DNA of 12,523 nt from Clostridiales bacterium UBA4696 (GTDB taxonomy: Bacteria > Bacillota > Clostridia > Oscillospirales > Oscillospiraceae): NCBI GenBank assembly GCA_002404795.1, contig DHKK01000178.1, forward strand, positions 1 to 12,523. The letters are read 5' to 3'. Numbering within the stretch: position 1 is the stretch's first letter; each line of letters begins with the position of its first letter. Below are positions 1 through 5,706 of this stretch, piece by piece. The notes under the pieces are model-generated. The model was not told the DNA's origin and did not search any database. It saw nothing but the letters and a program-made list of their open reading frames with translations. Made by a program: the position numbers and the translations under genes.

Positions 1-38
1 GCCCGAAGGGCCTGAGGGGTTAGCCCGCCGCAGCGGAT

Positions 39-85
39 GGCTCCCCTTTCAGGGGAGCTGTCTGCGAAGCAGACTGAGAGGTCGT
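39..85. repeat. Palindromic intergenic repeat, unit A
   Basis: Two adjacent perfect hairpins are visible. The first is GCTCCCCT/AGGGGAGC with a 3-base loop (40-58), the second GTCTGC/GCAGAC with a GAA loop (60-74), followed by TGAGAGGT. The whole unit is the approximate reverse complement of unit B just downstream, so the pair forms a larger inverted repeat centred near base 92. Short palindromes with a CCCCT/AGGGG core are, to my recollection, common between genes in gut clostridia, but I cannot name the family. The bases before it (1-38) show nothing I can support as a gene. Confidence 0.7.
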
Positions 86-100
86 CTCAAATTTGCTACA

Positions 101-149
101 ACCTCTCCGTCTCGGCTGCGCCGAGCCACCTCCCCTTTCAGGGGAGGCT
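101..149. repeat. Palindromic intergenic repeat, unit B (inverted relative to unit A)
   Basis: It starts with ACCTCTC, followed by hairpin CTCGGC/GCCGAG with a TGC loop (111-125) and then hairpin CCTCCCCT/AGGGGAGG with a TTC loop (129-147). The order is the mirror of unit A: ACCTCTC pairs with the GAGAGGT of unit A. The inner hairpins differ in sequence (GTCTGC versus CTCGGC) yet both stay fully paired. Such compensated change suggests that selection, or the spreading mechanism, keeps the fold. Confidence 0.7.
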
Positions 150-170
150 TTGGACTTTCGCACATCCATG

Positions 171-197
171 GCTTCCCCTATGAGGGGAAGCTTTTTT
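171..197 (+). terminator. Repeat-derived hairpin with T tract, probable intrinsic terminator
   Basis: A perfect 9-bp stem, GCTTCCCCT/AGGGGAAGC with an ATG loop (171-191), is followed directly by six T residues (192-197). Read rightwards this is a textbook intrinsic terminator, and it would stop transcripts arriving from the left edge before the next promoter. The stem shares the CCCCT/AGGGG core with repeat units A and B, so the terminator may be a recruited repeat copy. No gene feeding into it is visible in the window. Confidence 0.55.
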
Positions 198-227
198 GCT
201 GCAGCGGAAAAAGCCAGTGTGAAGCTT

Positions 228-256
228 TTGACATTTCCCCTGCTGCATGGTACACT
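228..256 (+). promoter_or_regulatory. Sigma-A promoter of the 253-residue protein / pyrophosphatase unit
   Basis: A consensus -35 TTGACA (228-233) is followed after exactly 17 bases by TACACT (251-256). TGG immediately before the -10 supplies an extended -10 TGn motif. The predicted start is near base 263, leaving a leader of only about 18-20 bases that contains the ribosome site AGGAGG (269-274). This is the strongest promoter in the window and argues for steady, high transcription of the two genes behind it. Confidence 0.85.
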
Positions 257-280
257 GAAAGAAAAAACAGGAGGACGTTT

Positions 281-1042
281 ATGTCTCTCATTCCGTATTA
301 TCTGCAGTATCTCTCCGAGATCTGCGAGGGGACGCGGCAGGCGCCGAAGGGGCTTGCGCTGAGCGAGCAGGACGATCTGAAAAAGGCGCTGCAGCTGCAG
401 GCCGGGATCGCCGAGATGGGCATCCCCGCCTTCGTCCGCGCCTGCGCCGCGCAGGACGGCACCGAGATCCCCCAGTCCGATTACGACAGCTTTGACCCCG
501 CTGAGCTGAACGCCGCCATCGCCCAGCTGGCCGCGCAGCCGCAGGAGACGCAGGAGGCCCCCGCCGAACCCGACGCGCCGCAGGAGCCGGTCAGGACCGA
601 GACGCGCGATATCTTCGAGATCTTCCTCGACAGCGTCTGCCTCGACGATGACCTGCTGACCTACCTCATCGACATTCTCAAGCGGCACGCGGAGCCGGAA
701 TTCACCAAGCTCTCCCACGCCGCGGCCCGGACCGAGCTGAAGCTCGACGATTTCCTCGCCTGGCTCGGCAACATGGAGCTGCTGGCGGGCGAAGAGGAGC
801 AGGCCTGCGCCGCCATCATGGACAAAGCCCTCCACCGCCTCGAACGCGAGGGCGAGATGGAGCTGGCCGCCGCCCTGCTCTCCGGCGACGAGACCACCTT
901 CAAGCTCTTCCGCACGCAGGCGCCCGAGCTCGTCCACCTGCCCGACGCGACCTACGAATGGTACTGCAAAAACTATCTTGACCGCTATTATCCCGTCCGC
1001 TTCATCCTGCATCATCAGGGCATCGAATTTCCGCAAGCATAA
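281..1042 (+). CDS. Conserved-looking acidic protein of unknown function, coupled to the pyrophosphatase gene
   Basis: I do not recognise this 253-residue protein. The ATG lies 6 bases after AGGAGG (269-274) and just downstream of a strong promoter, so the start is well supported. It has no signal peptide or membrane segment and should be cytoplasmic. An N-terminal helical part (about 1-83) is joined by a Pro/Glu/Ala/Gln-rich linker (about 84-105) to an acidic, mostly helical C-terminal part (about 108-253). The C-terminal part has several aromatic residues near its end (Y225, W227, Y228, Y232, Y236, Y237). The stop codon TAA (1040-1042) overlaps the ribosome site of the following pyrophosphatase gene, which points to coupled translation. 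Codon use matches the neighbours. A role linked to pyrophosphate control, or simply cotranscription, are both possible; the sequence does not decide. Confidence 0.85.
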   Translation: MSLIPYYLQYLSEICEGTRQAPKGLALSEQDDLKKALQLQAGIAEMGIPAFVRACAAQDGTEIPQSDYDSFDPAELNAAIAQLAAQPQETQEAPAEPDAPQEPVRTETRDIFEIFLDSVCLDDDLLTYLIDILKRHAEPEFTKLSHAAARTELKLDDFLAWLGNMELLAGEEEQACAAIMDKALHRLEREGEMELAAALLSGDETTFKLFRTQAPELVHLPDATYEWYCKNYLDRYYPVRFILHHQGIEFPQA

Positions 1043-1053
1043 GGAGGCTTCTC

Positions 1054-2670
1054 ATGGAACCCATCTATGTCACCGGCCACCGCAACCCGGATACCGACTC
1101 GATCGTCTCTGCCATGGCCTACGCGGCGCTGCGCAACGCGCTGGGCGACCGGGAATTCGTCCCGGCCCGGCTCGGACACATCTCCGATGAGACGCGGCTG
1201 GTGCTCGGCCGCTTCGGCTTTGAGCCGCCCATCCGCATCCAGACCATGCGCACGCAGGTCCGCGATCTCGACTACGACACGCCGCCCGCCCTGTCCGGGG
1301 CCGTGACGGTCAGCCGCGCCTGGACTGCGCTGCAGAACAACAAGTCCATCCCCGCCATCCCCGTCACGAACGACAACGGCGAGCTCTACGGTATGCTCTC
1401 TCCAAGCGAGATCGCGAGCTACGACATGCGCACGCTCTCCGACTCCCGGGTCGACCGGATCCCGGTGTTCAACCTCCTGAGCGTGCTCGACGGCAAGATC
1501 ATCAACGAGGACGGGTATCTGGCTGACACCATCAGCGGCGAGGTCAGCATCGCGCTGCCGCAGGACAATGAAAATCTCCTGTTCCGCGGGCCGGACGCCA
1601 TCGTCATCATCGGCGAGCAGCTGGAGATGGCCCGCCGCGCGCTCGAGCAGCAGGTCAGCTGCCTGATCGTCTGCCAGGCGGAGCTGCCCGAAGATCTGCG
1701 CCAGCAGCAGACGAACACCTGCATCATCGCCACGCCGTTCGACGCCTACAAGGCCGCACGGATGGTCTACTACGCCATCGAGGTCGCCCGCGTCTGCCGG
1801 ACGGAGGATCTTGAGGCCTTCCACCTGACCGATTATCTCGACGACGTGCGCGAGATCGTGCTCAAGAGCCGCCACCGCAGCTACCCGATCCTCGATGAAA
1901 ACGACAAGGTCGTCGGCACGCTTTCACGGTATCATCTCATCAAGCCGCGGCGCAAGCGCGTCGTCCTCGTCGACCACAATGAGGCGGCGCAGTCCGTCCC
2001 CGGCCTCGAGCAGGCGGAGATCCTCGAGATCATCGACCACCACCGCCTCGCCGACATCCAGACCGGCGCCCCCATCTACTTCCGCAACGAGCCCGTCGGC
2101 TCGACCGCGACGATCATCTCCGAGATGTATCAGGAGCGCGGGCTCATGCCCCCCGCGAAGCTCGCGGGGCTGATCGCCGCCGCCATCGTCGCGGACACCG
2201 TCATGTTCAAATCCCCGACCTCCACCGCCGTCGACCGCCGCATGGCCGACCGCATGGCCCGTATCGCCAATATTTCGCTCGAGGAGCTCGGGCAGACCAT
2301 CTTCTCCGCCTCCATCTCCGACGACAAGCCGGCCGACGTGCTGCTGTTTACGGATTTCAAGGATTTCCACATCGCCGGCCACGATTTCGGCGTCAGCCAG
2401 ATCACCTGCGTCGACTCCAACCGCATGATGCAGCGCAAGGACGAGTTCCTGTCCGTCATGCGCAAGACGATGGAAGAGCGCGGCTACACGCTCATGATCC
2501 TCATGCTGACCGACGTGCTGCTCGAGGGCACGCACCTGCTCTACCTCGGCGACGAGGACATCATCACGCAGGCCTTCGGCGTGCAGCTCAAGGACCATAC
2601 CTGCTTCCTGCCGGGCGTCGTATCCCGGAAAAAGCAGGTCATCCCCTCGCTGACCGCCCTGTGGGGCTGA
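1054..2670 (+). CDS. ppaC: Manganese-dependent inorganic pyrophosphatase with CBS-DRTGG-CBS regulatory insert (family II)
   Basis: The 538-residue cytoplasmic enzyme should hydrolyse pyrophosphate to phosphate. The DHH-type metal site is visible: GHRNPDTDS (8-16, ligands H9, D13, D15), DHNE (307-310), DHH (328-330) and the aspartate of VADT (D381). GSTATII (349-355) and the C-terminal substrate motif SRKKQ (524-528) are also present. Ordinary family II enzymes are about 310 residues. The extra 230 or so residues, inserted between the first motif block and DHNE, read as CBS (about 82-137), DRTGG (about 140-250) and CBS (about 254-298). In characterised clostridial relatives this insert binds adenine nucleotides: AMP and ADP inhibit, while ATP and diadenosine polyphosphates activate. 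The ribosome site AAGGAGG (1041-1047) sits 6 bases before ATG. All catalytic motifs are intact, so activity is expected; the nucleotide response is inferred from the family. Confidence 0.95.
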   Translation: MEPIYVTGHRNPDTDSIVSAMAYAALRNALGDREFVPARLGHISDETRLVLGRFGFEPPIRIQTMRTQVRDLDYDTPPALSGAVTVSRAWTALQNNKSIPAIPVTNDNGELYGMLSPSEIASYDMRTLSDSRVDRIPVFNLLSVLDGKIINEDGYLADTISGEVSIALPQDNENLLFRGPDAIVIIGEQLEMARRALEQQVSCLIVCQAELPEDLRQQQTNTCIIATPFDAYKAARMVYYAIEVARVCRTEDLEAFHLTDYLDDVREIVLKSRHRSYPILDENDKVVGTLSRYHLIKPRRKRVVLVDHNEAAQSVPGLEQAEILEIIDHHRLADIQTGAPIYFRNEPVGSTATIISEMYQERGLMPPAKLAGLIAAAIVADTVMFKSPTSTAVDRRMADRMARIANISLEELGQTIFSASISDDKPADVLLFTDFKDFHIAGHDFGVSQITCVDSNRMMQRKDEFLSVMRKTMEERGYTLMILMLTDVLLEGTHLLYLGDEDIITQAFGVQLKDHTCFLPGVVSRKKQVIPSLTALWG

Positions 2671-2691
2671 GACCCACATCAAAAACGCAAG

Positions 2692-2724
2692 AAGCACCCC
2701 CGGCCGCGTCGGCCGGGGGTGCTT
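2692..2724. terminator. Bidirectional intrinsic terminator between convergent genes
   Basis: A 14-bp perfect stem, AAGCACCCCCGGCC (2692-2705) with GGCCGGGGGTGCTT (2711-2724), has a 5-base loop. A T-rich stretch follows on the plus strand (2723-2736, interrupted T runs). On the minus strand the stem is followed by CTTGCGTTTTT, the complement of 2681-2691. It lies between the pyrophosphatase stop (2670) and the stop of the converging NTPase-CYTH gene (2735), so it probably serves both. Confidence 0.85.
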
Positions 2725-2734
2725 TCTTTCGCTT

Positions 2735-3841
2735 TTACAGGCGCTGGTTTTTGGCCAGCTGGCGGTTTTTGTAGGCGGGATCGTCGGTGACCTCGCGCAG
2801 GACGGTGATCTCCGGCGGGGCCTGAAGCGCGGGTGCGTCCTGCGGCAGGGCGGCGCGCATGATGGCGCGGTCGTTGGAGAACGGGTAGACGTCGATCTCA
2901 AACCGGCAGCCCTGATAGACGAAGCGGTACTTCGTCTTGTGGACGGTGTGCAGGCTCGTGTCGCCCTCCATCAGATAGCGGATGTACTCCTTCTCGGAGA
3001 TCGGCTTTTCCGTCTCCCACTGGCCGGAGTCGGTCGTGCGTTTTTCGGTGTAGAAGTAGAGGTAATCCCCGCCGTTTTTCTGCTGGCGGACGCGGCGCAC
3101 GACGTTGGGGTTGGCGCGGGTCAGGTAGGTCTGCATCATGTCGATGCTGGCGGCGCGGTAGGTCTGCTCCAGGGTCTGGAGGGTGGGCAGGGCGATGAGA
3201 TACTTGTGCCAGACCTCCTGCTGCGCCGGCCGGCCGATCGCGGCATAGACCGCGCGCAGGCCTCTTGCGATCTTGTCTTCAAAATCGACGGAATTGTCGA
3301 TCACGTGGACGTTGGGATGCGCGCTCCAGGCGCGGAGCGTCAGCTCGTCCTTCTCCCGCGCGACCTCCAGCGGCTCGTAGCGGGCCTCGTTGCCGAAATT
3401 GTAGGCAAATTCCGCGCCCTTGGCGCAGGAGACGAGGTGGAGCACGGTGTCGTAATGCGTCAACGCCTGCTGCTCCGTCAGGCCGAAGTGGGAAAGCACC
3501 TGCCGGAACTCGTCGTCGGAGACGTAGGCCTTGTTGTCGAACAGCGCGCGGTCATACAGCACGATCACGCGCTCCTCGGGCACCATCTGGGCAGCCTTGA
3601 GCGCCAGCTGCTCCTTGTGCAGCTGGTCGGCGACGACAAAATCCTGAAAATCCAGCATGGACACGCAGCCGCCGAAGGGCTTGATGCCAAAGCCGGAGAT
3701 GAGCTCCGTCGACGTTTCTGGGATGGTGATGACCTTCCAGCCCTCGTCCTGCTTGAATTCCTTGAGTACCCGGCTGATGAGCGTCGTCTTGCCGGCGGCC
3801 GGCCCGCCGGTCAGTACGATCCGCGTGATCTGTTTTGCCAA
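2735..3841 (-). CDS. P-loop NTPase fused to a CYTH-like triphosphate-tunnel domain (Ttd14-like family)
   Basis: This is a 368-residue cytoplasmic protein. Residues about 5-200 form an NTPase/kinase-like AAA fold: Walker A GGPAAGKTT (12-20) and a hydrophobic strand ending in DR (VIVLYDR, 92-98), as in nucleoside-kinase-like and NadR-like proteins. Residues about 208-345 resemble a CYTH domain: RRVRQQ (249-254), TEKR (265-268), ISEKEY (281-286), KTKYRF (302-307) and FEIDVY (314-319) supply the alternating basic and acidic residues of a triphosphate tunnel. The usual N-terminal ExExK signature is degenerate (EVWHK, 209-213). The same domain pair occurs in eukaryotic Ttd14, reported to bind GTP and phospholipids; bacterial members have no settled role. 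I chose the TTG start at 3841-3839: AAAGGAG lies 8 bases upstream, and the ATG codons further up fall inside the promoter. It is a single gene, convergent to the pyrophosphatase. Confidence 0.85.
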   Translation of the reverse strand: MAKQITRIVLTGGPAAGKTTLISRVLKEFKQDEGWKVITIPETSTELISGFGIKPFGGCVSMLDFQDFVVADQLHKEQLALKAAQMVPEERVIVLYDRALFDNKAYVSDDEFRQVLSHFGLTEQQALTHYDTVLHLVSCAKGAEFAYNFGNEARYEPLEVAREKDELTLRAWSAHPNVHVIDNSVDFEDKIARGLRAVYAAIGRPAQQEVWHKYLIALPTLQTLEQTYRAASIDMMQTYLTRANPNVVRRVRQQKNGGDYLYFYTEKRTTDSGQWETEKPISEKEYIRYLMEGDTSLHTVHKTKYRFVYQGCRFEIDVYPFSNDRAIMRAALPQDAPALQAPPEITVLREVTDDPAYKNRQLAKNQRL

Positions 3842-3856
3842 AAGGACCGCTCCTTT
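3841..3856 (-). promoter_or_regulatory. Ribosome binding site held in a small hairpin at a TTG start
   Basis: On the minus strand AAAGGA (3856-3851) is followed by loop GCGG (3850-3847) and TCCTTT (3846-3841), a perfect 6-bp stem. The left arm is the Shine-Dalgarno sequence of the NTPase-CYTH gene and the right arm ends on the first base of its TTG start codon. Folding would hide the ribosome site, so translation is probably low or conditional. The site also fixes the start codon, with 8 bases between AAAGGAG and TTG. Confidence 0.55.
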
Positions 3857-3873
3857 GCTTTTTTTATAGTACC

Positions 3874-3902
3874 ATATTAACATCATCCGGCAGCAAATGC
3901 AA
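3874..3902 (-). promoter_or_regulatory. Promoter of the NTPase-CYTH gene
   Basis: On the minus strand -35 TTGCAT (3902-3897) is separated by 17 bases from -10 TAATAT (3879-3874), which is preceded by TGT, an extended -10 motif. The predicted start is near 3867, giving a leader of about 25 bases. An overlapping alternative is TTGCTG (3896-3891) with TACTAT (3871-3866) at 19 bases. The -35 overlaps the T tract of the terminator of the exporter operon. Confidence 0.7.
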
Positions 3903-3959
3903 GAAAAAGGCGCAGCCGCTTCCTTGGGGTTTCCGATACGCCCCAAGGAAGCGGCTGCG
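3903..3959 (-). terminator. Intrinsic terminator of the ABC transporter operon
   Basis: A perfect 19-bp stem pairs 3911-3929 with 3941-3959 around an 11-base loop. On the minus strand it is followed by CCTTTTTCTT (3910-3901). It begins 5 bases after the stop codon of the last ABC gene (3964-3966). The length and perfection of the stem suggest firm termination, which would insulate the NTPase-CYTH promoter directly behind it. Confidence 0.85.
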
Positions 3960-3963
3960 TGTG

Positions 3964-5706
3964 TTATCCTTCGAACTGACTGTGGTACAGCTTGGCGTAG
4001 AAGCCGTTTTTCGCGAGCAGCTCGTCGTGTTTGCCCTGCTCGACGATGTGGCCGTCCTGCATGACGAGGATGACGTCCGCTTCGCGGATGGTCGAGAGCC
4101 GGTGGGCCACGACGAAGCTCGTCCGGCCCTGCATCATCTCGTCGAAGGCCTGCTGGATCTTCACTTCCGTGCGGGTATCGATGGAGCTCGTGGCCTCGTC
4201 GAGGATCAGCATCGGCGGCAGGCAGAGCATCACGCGCGCGATGCACAGCAGCTGCCGCTGCCCCGCGGACAGCGCCCCGCCCGTGTCGGAGAGCATCGTG
4301 TCATAGCCGTTCGGCAGGCGGCGGATGAACGAATCGGCGTGCGCCTTTTTCGCTGCCGCCTCGACCTCTTCGTCGGTCGCATCGGGCTTGGCCAGGCGGA
4401 TATTTTCCCGCACGGTGCCGGATTTGAGCCAGGTGTCCTGCAGGACCATGCCGTACTGATGGCGCAGGCTCTGCCGCGTCACGGTGCGGATGTCGCTGCC
4501 ATCCACGGCGATGGAGCCGTCCTTCACGTCGTAGAAGCGCATGAGGAGGTTGATGAGCGTCGTCTTGCCGCAGCCCGTCGGGCCGACGATGGCCACGCGC
4601 TCGCCGGGCCGGACCGTAAGGTCCAGATCCTCGATGAGCCGCTGCTCCGGCGTGTAGGAGAAGGCGACGTTCGTCAGCTGCACACTGCCGGAGGCGTCGG
4701 TCAGCACCCCGGCATCGGGCGCGTCGGGGATCTCCGCCGGCTCGTCGATGAGCTCGAAGACCCGCGCGGCGCAGGCCAGCGCGTTCTGCAGCTCGGTGAC
4801 GACGCCGGTGATCTCATTGAAGGGCTTGGCGTACTGGTTGGCATAGCTGAGGAAGCACGACAGCCCGCCGACCGTGATGGCTCCCGCCACGGCGCTCAGC
4901 GCCCCGGTAAAGCCCACGCAGGCGTAGATGATATTGTAGATGATGCGGGTCGAGGGATTCGTCATCGACGAGAAGAAGGTCGCGCGCATGGTCGCGGCGG
5001 TCAGGCGGTCATTGATCTCGTCAAACTGCGCAAGGCTCTCGGCCTCATGCGAGAACGCCTGCACGACGCGCTGGCCGCCGAGCTGCTCATTGATGAGCGC
5101 GGTCTGCTCGCCGCGGGCCTTGGACTGCGTCTGGAACATGGAATAGGTGTGCCCCGCGATGAACTTCGCCACCAGCAGGGACAGCGGCGTCAGGACGACG
5201 ACCACCAGCGTGATCTTCACGCTGATCGAGAGCATGAAGCCGAGCGTCCCCACGATGGTCAAAACGCCCGTAAACAGCTGCGTGAAGCCCATGAGCAGAC
5301 CGTCGGCAAACTGGTCGACGTCCGCGATCATGCGGCTGAGCGTATCGCCCGCCGGATGGCTGTCAAGGTAGGCCAGCGGCAGACGCTGCAGGTGGGCGAA
5401 CGCCTGCCGGCGCACGTCGCGCGTCACGGCGAAGCAGACCCGGTTGTGGATGGCCGCCATGACCCACTGCAGAAGCGCCGTCCCCGCGGCCAGCACGGCG
5501 ATCTTCACCGCCAGCGCAGAGACCGCGGCAAAATCGACCTGCCCCGGGCCAACGACGGCGTCGATGGCGTCGCCGACCAGAATGGGGATATAGAGCGTCC
5601 CCGCCACGCTGGCCGCGGCCAGCACCAGAGACACGATCAGAAGCGGCAGATACCGCCCGAGGCTTTTGAGCACGCGCCGCAGCGCCCAGGATGAATCATG
5701 CTTCAT
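3964..5706 (-). CDS. ABC exporter half-transporter, catalytically competent partner (membrane domain fused to ATPase)
   Basis: The 580-residue half-transporter has an N-terminal six-helix membrane domain (about 15-310; clear segments near 19-45, 65-85, 143-180 and 255-290) and a C-terminal ATPase (about 340-580). Walker A is GPTGCGKTT (375-383), Q-loop LQD (422-424), signature LSAGQ (479-483), Walker B MLILDE with catalytic E504, and H-loop histidine H535. Substrate is not readable from sequence; relatives export drugs, peptides or lipids. The start ATG overlaps the stop of the upstream half-transporter (ATGA, 5706-5703), and a strong AAGGAGG (5720-5714) precedes it by 7 bases, so the two are coupled and most likely form a heterodimer. 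This subunit has complete Walker B and H-loop residues but an Ala in the signature, complementary to the defects of its partner. Confidence 0.93.
   Translation of the reverse strand: MKHDSSWALRRVLKSLGRYLPLLIVSLVLAAASVAGTLYIPILVGDAIDAVVGPGQVDFAAVSALAVKIAVLAAGTALLQWVMAAIHNRVCFAVTRDVRRQAFAHLQRLPLAYLDSHPAGDTLSRMIADVDQFADGLLMGFTQLFTGVLTIVGTLGFMLSISVKITLVVVVLTPLSLLVAKFIAGHTYSMFQTQSKARGEQTALINEQLGGQRVVQAFSHEAESLAQFDEINDRLTAATMRATFFSSMTNPSTRIIYNIIYACVGFTGALSAVAGAITVGGLSCFLSYANQYAKPFNEITGVVTELQNALACAARVFELIDEPAEIPDAPDAGVLTDASGSVQLTNVAFSYTPEQRLIEDLDLTVRPGERVAIVGPTGCGKTTLINLLMRFYDVKDGSIAVDGSDIRTVTRQSLRHQYGMVLQDTWLKSGTVRENIRLAKPDATDEEVEAAAKKAHADSFIRRLPNGYDTMLSDTGGALSAGQRQLLCIARVMLCLPPMLILDEATSSIDTRTEVKIQQAFDEMMQGRTSFVVAHRLSTIREADVILVMQDGHIVEQGKHDELLAKNGFYAKLYHSQFEG

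Noticed and set aside
39..191. CRISPR array or attenuator/riboswitch
   Set aside because: The palindromes are inverted and unequal rather than evenly spaced direct repeats with unique spacers, and there are no cas genes. They lie upstream of the promoter of the next gene, so they cannot be part of its leader.
2939..3880. An open plus-strand frame of 313 codons opposite the NTPase-CYTH gene
   Set aside because: The minus strand has Walker A, CYTH-type motifs, a promoter, a ribosome site and terminators. The plus frame has none of these and runs through the promoter of the real gene.
3842..4246. Upstream extension of the NTPase-CYTH reading frame, with ATG codons near 3885 or further up
   Set aside because: The extension overlaps the ABC gene and the 19-bp terminator, and its residues have no kinase-like character. 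The nearer ATG codons lie between the -35 and -10 of the promoter, upstream of the predicted transcription start. The TTG at 3841 has a proper ribosome site.
3835..5694. An open plus-strand frame of about 619 codons opposite the second half-transporter
   Set aside because: It is antisense to a gene with all ABC motifs. The translation is rich in Arg, His, Asp and Gly without a recognisable domain, and it begins within the promoter and terminator region of the minus-strand genes.
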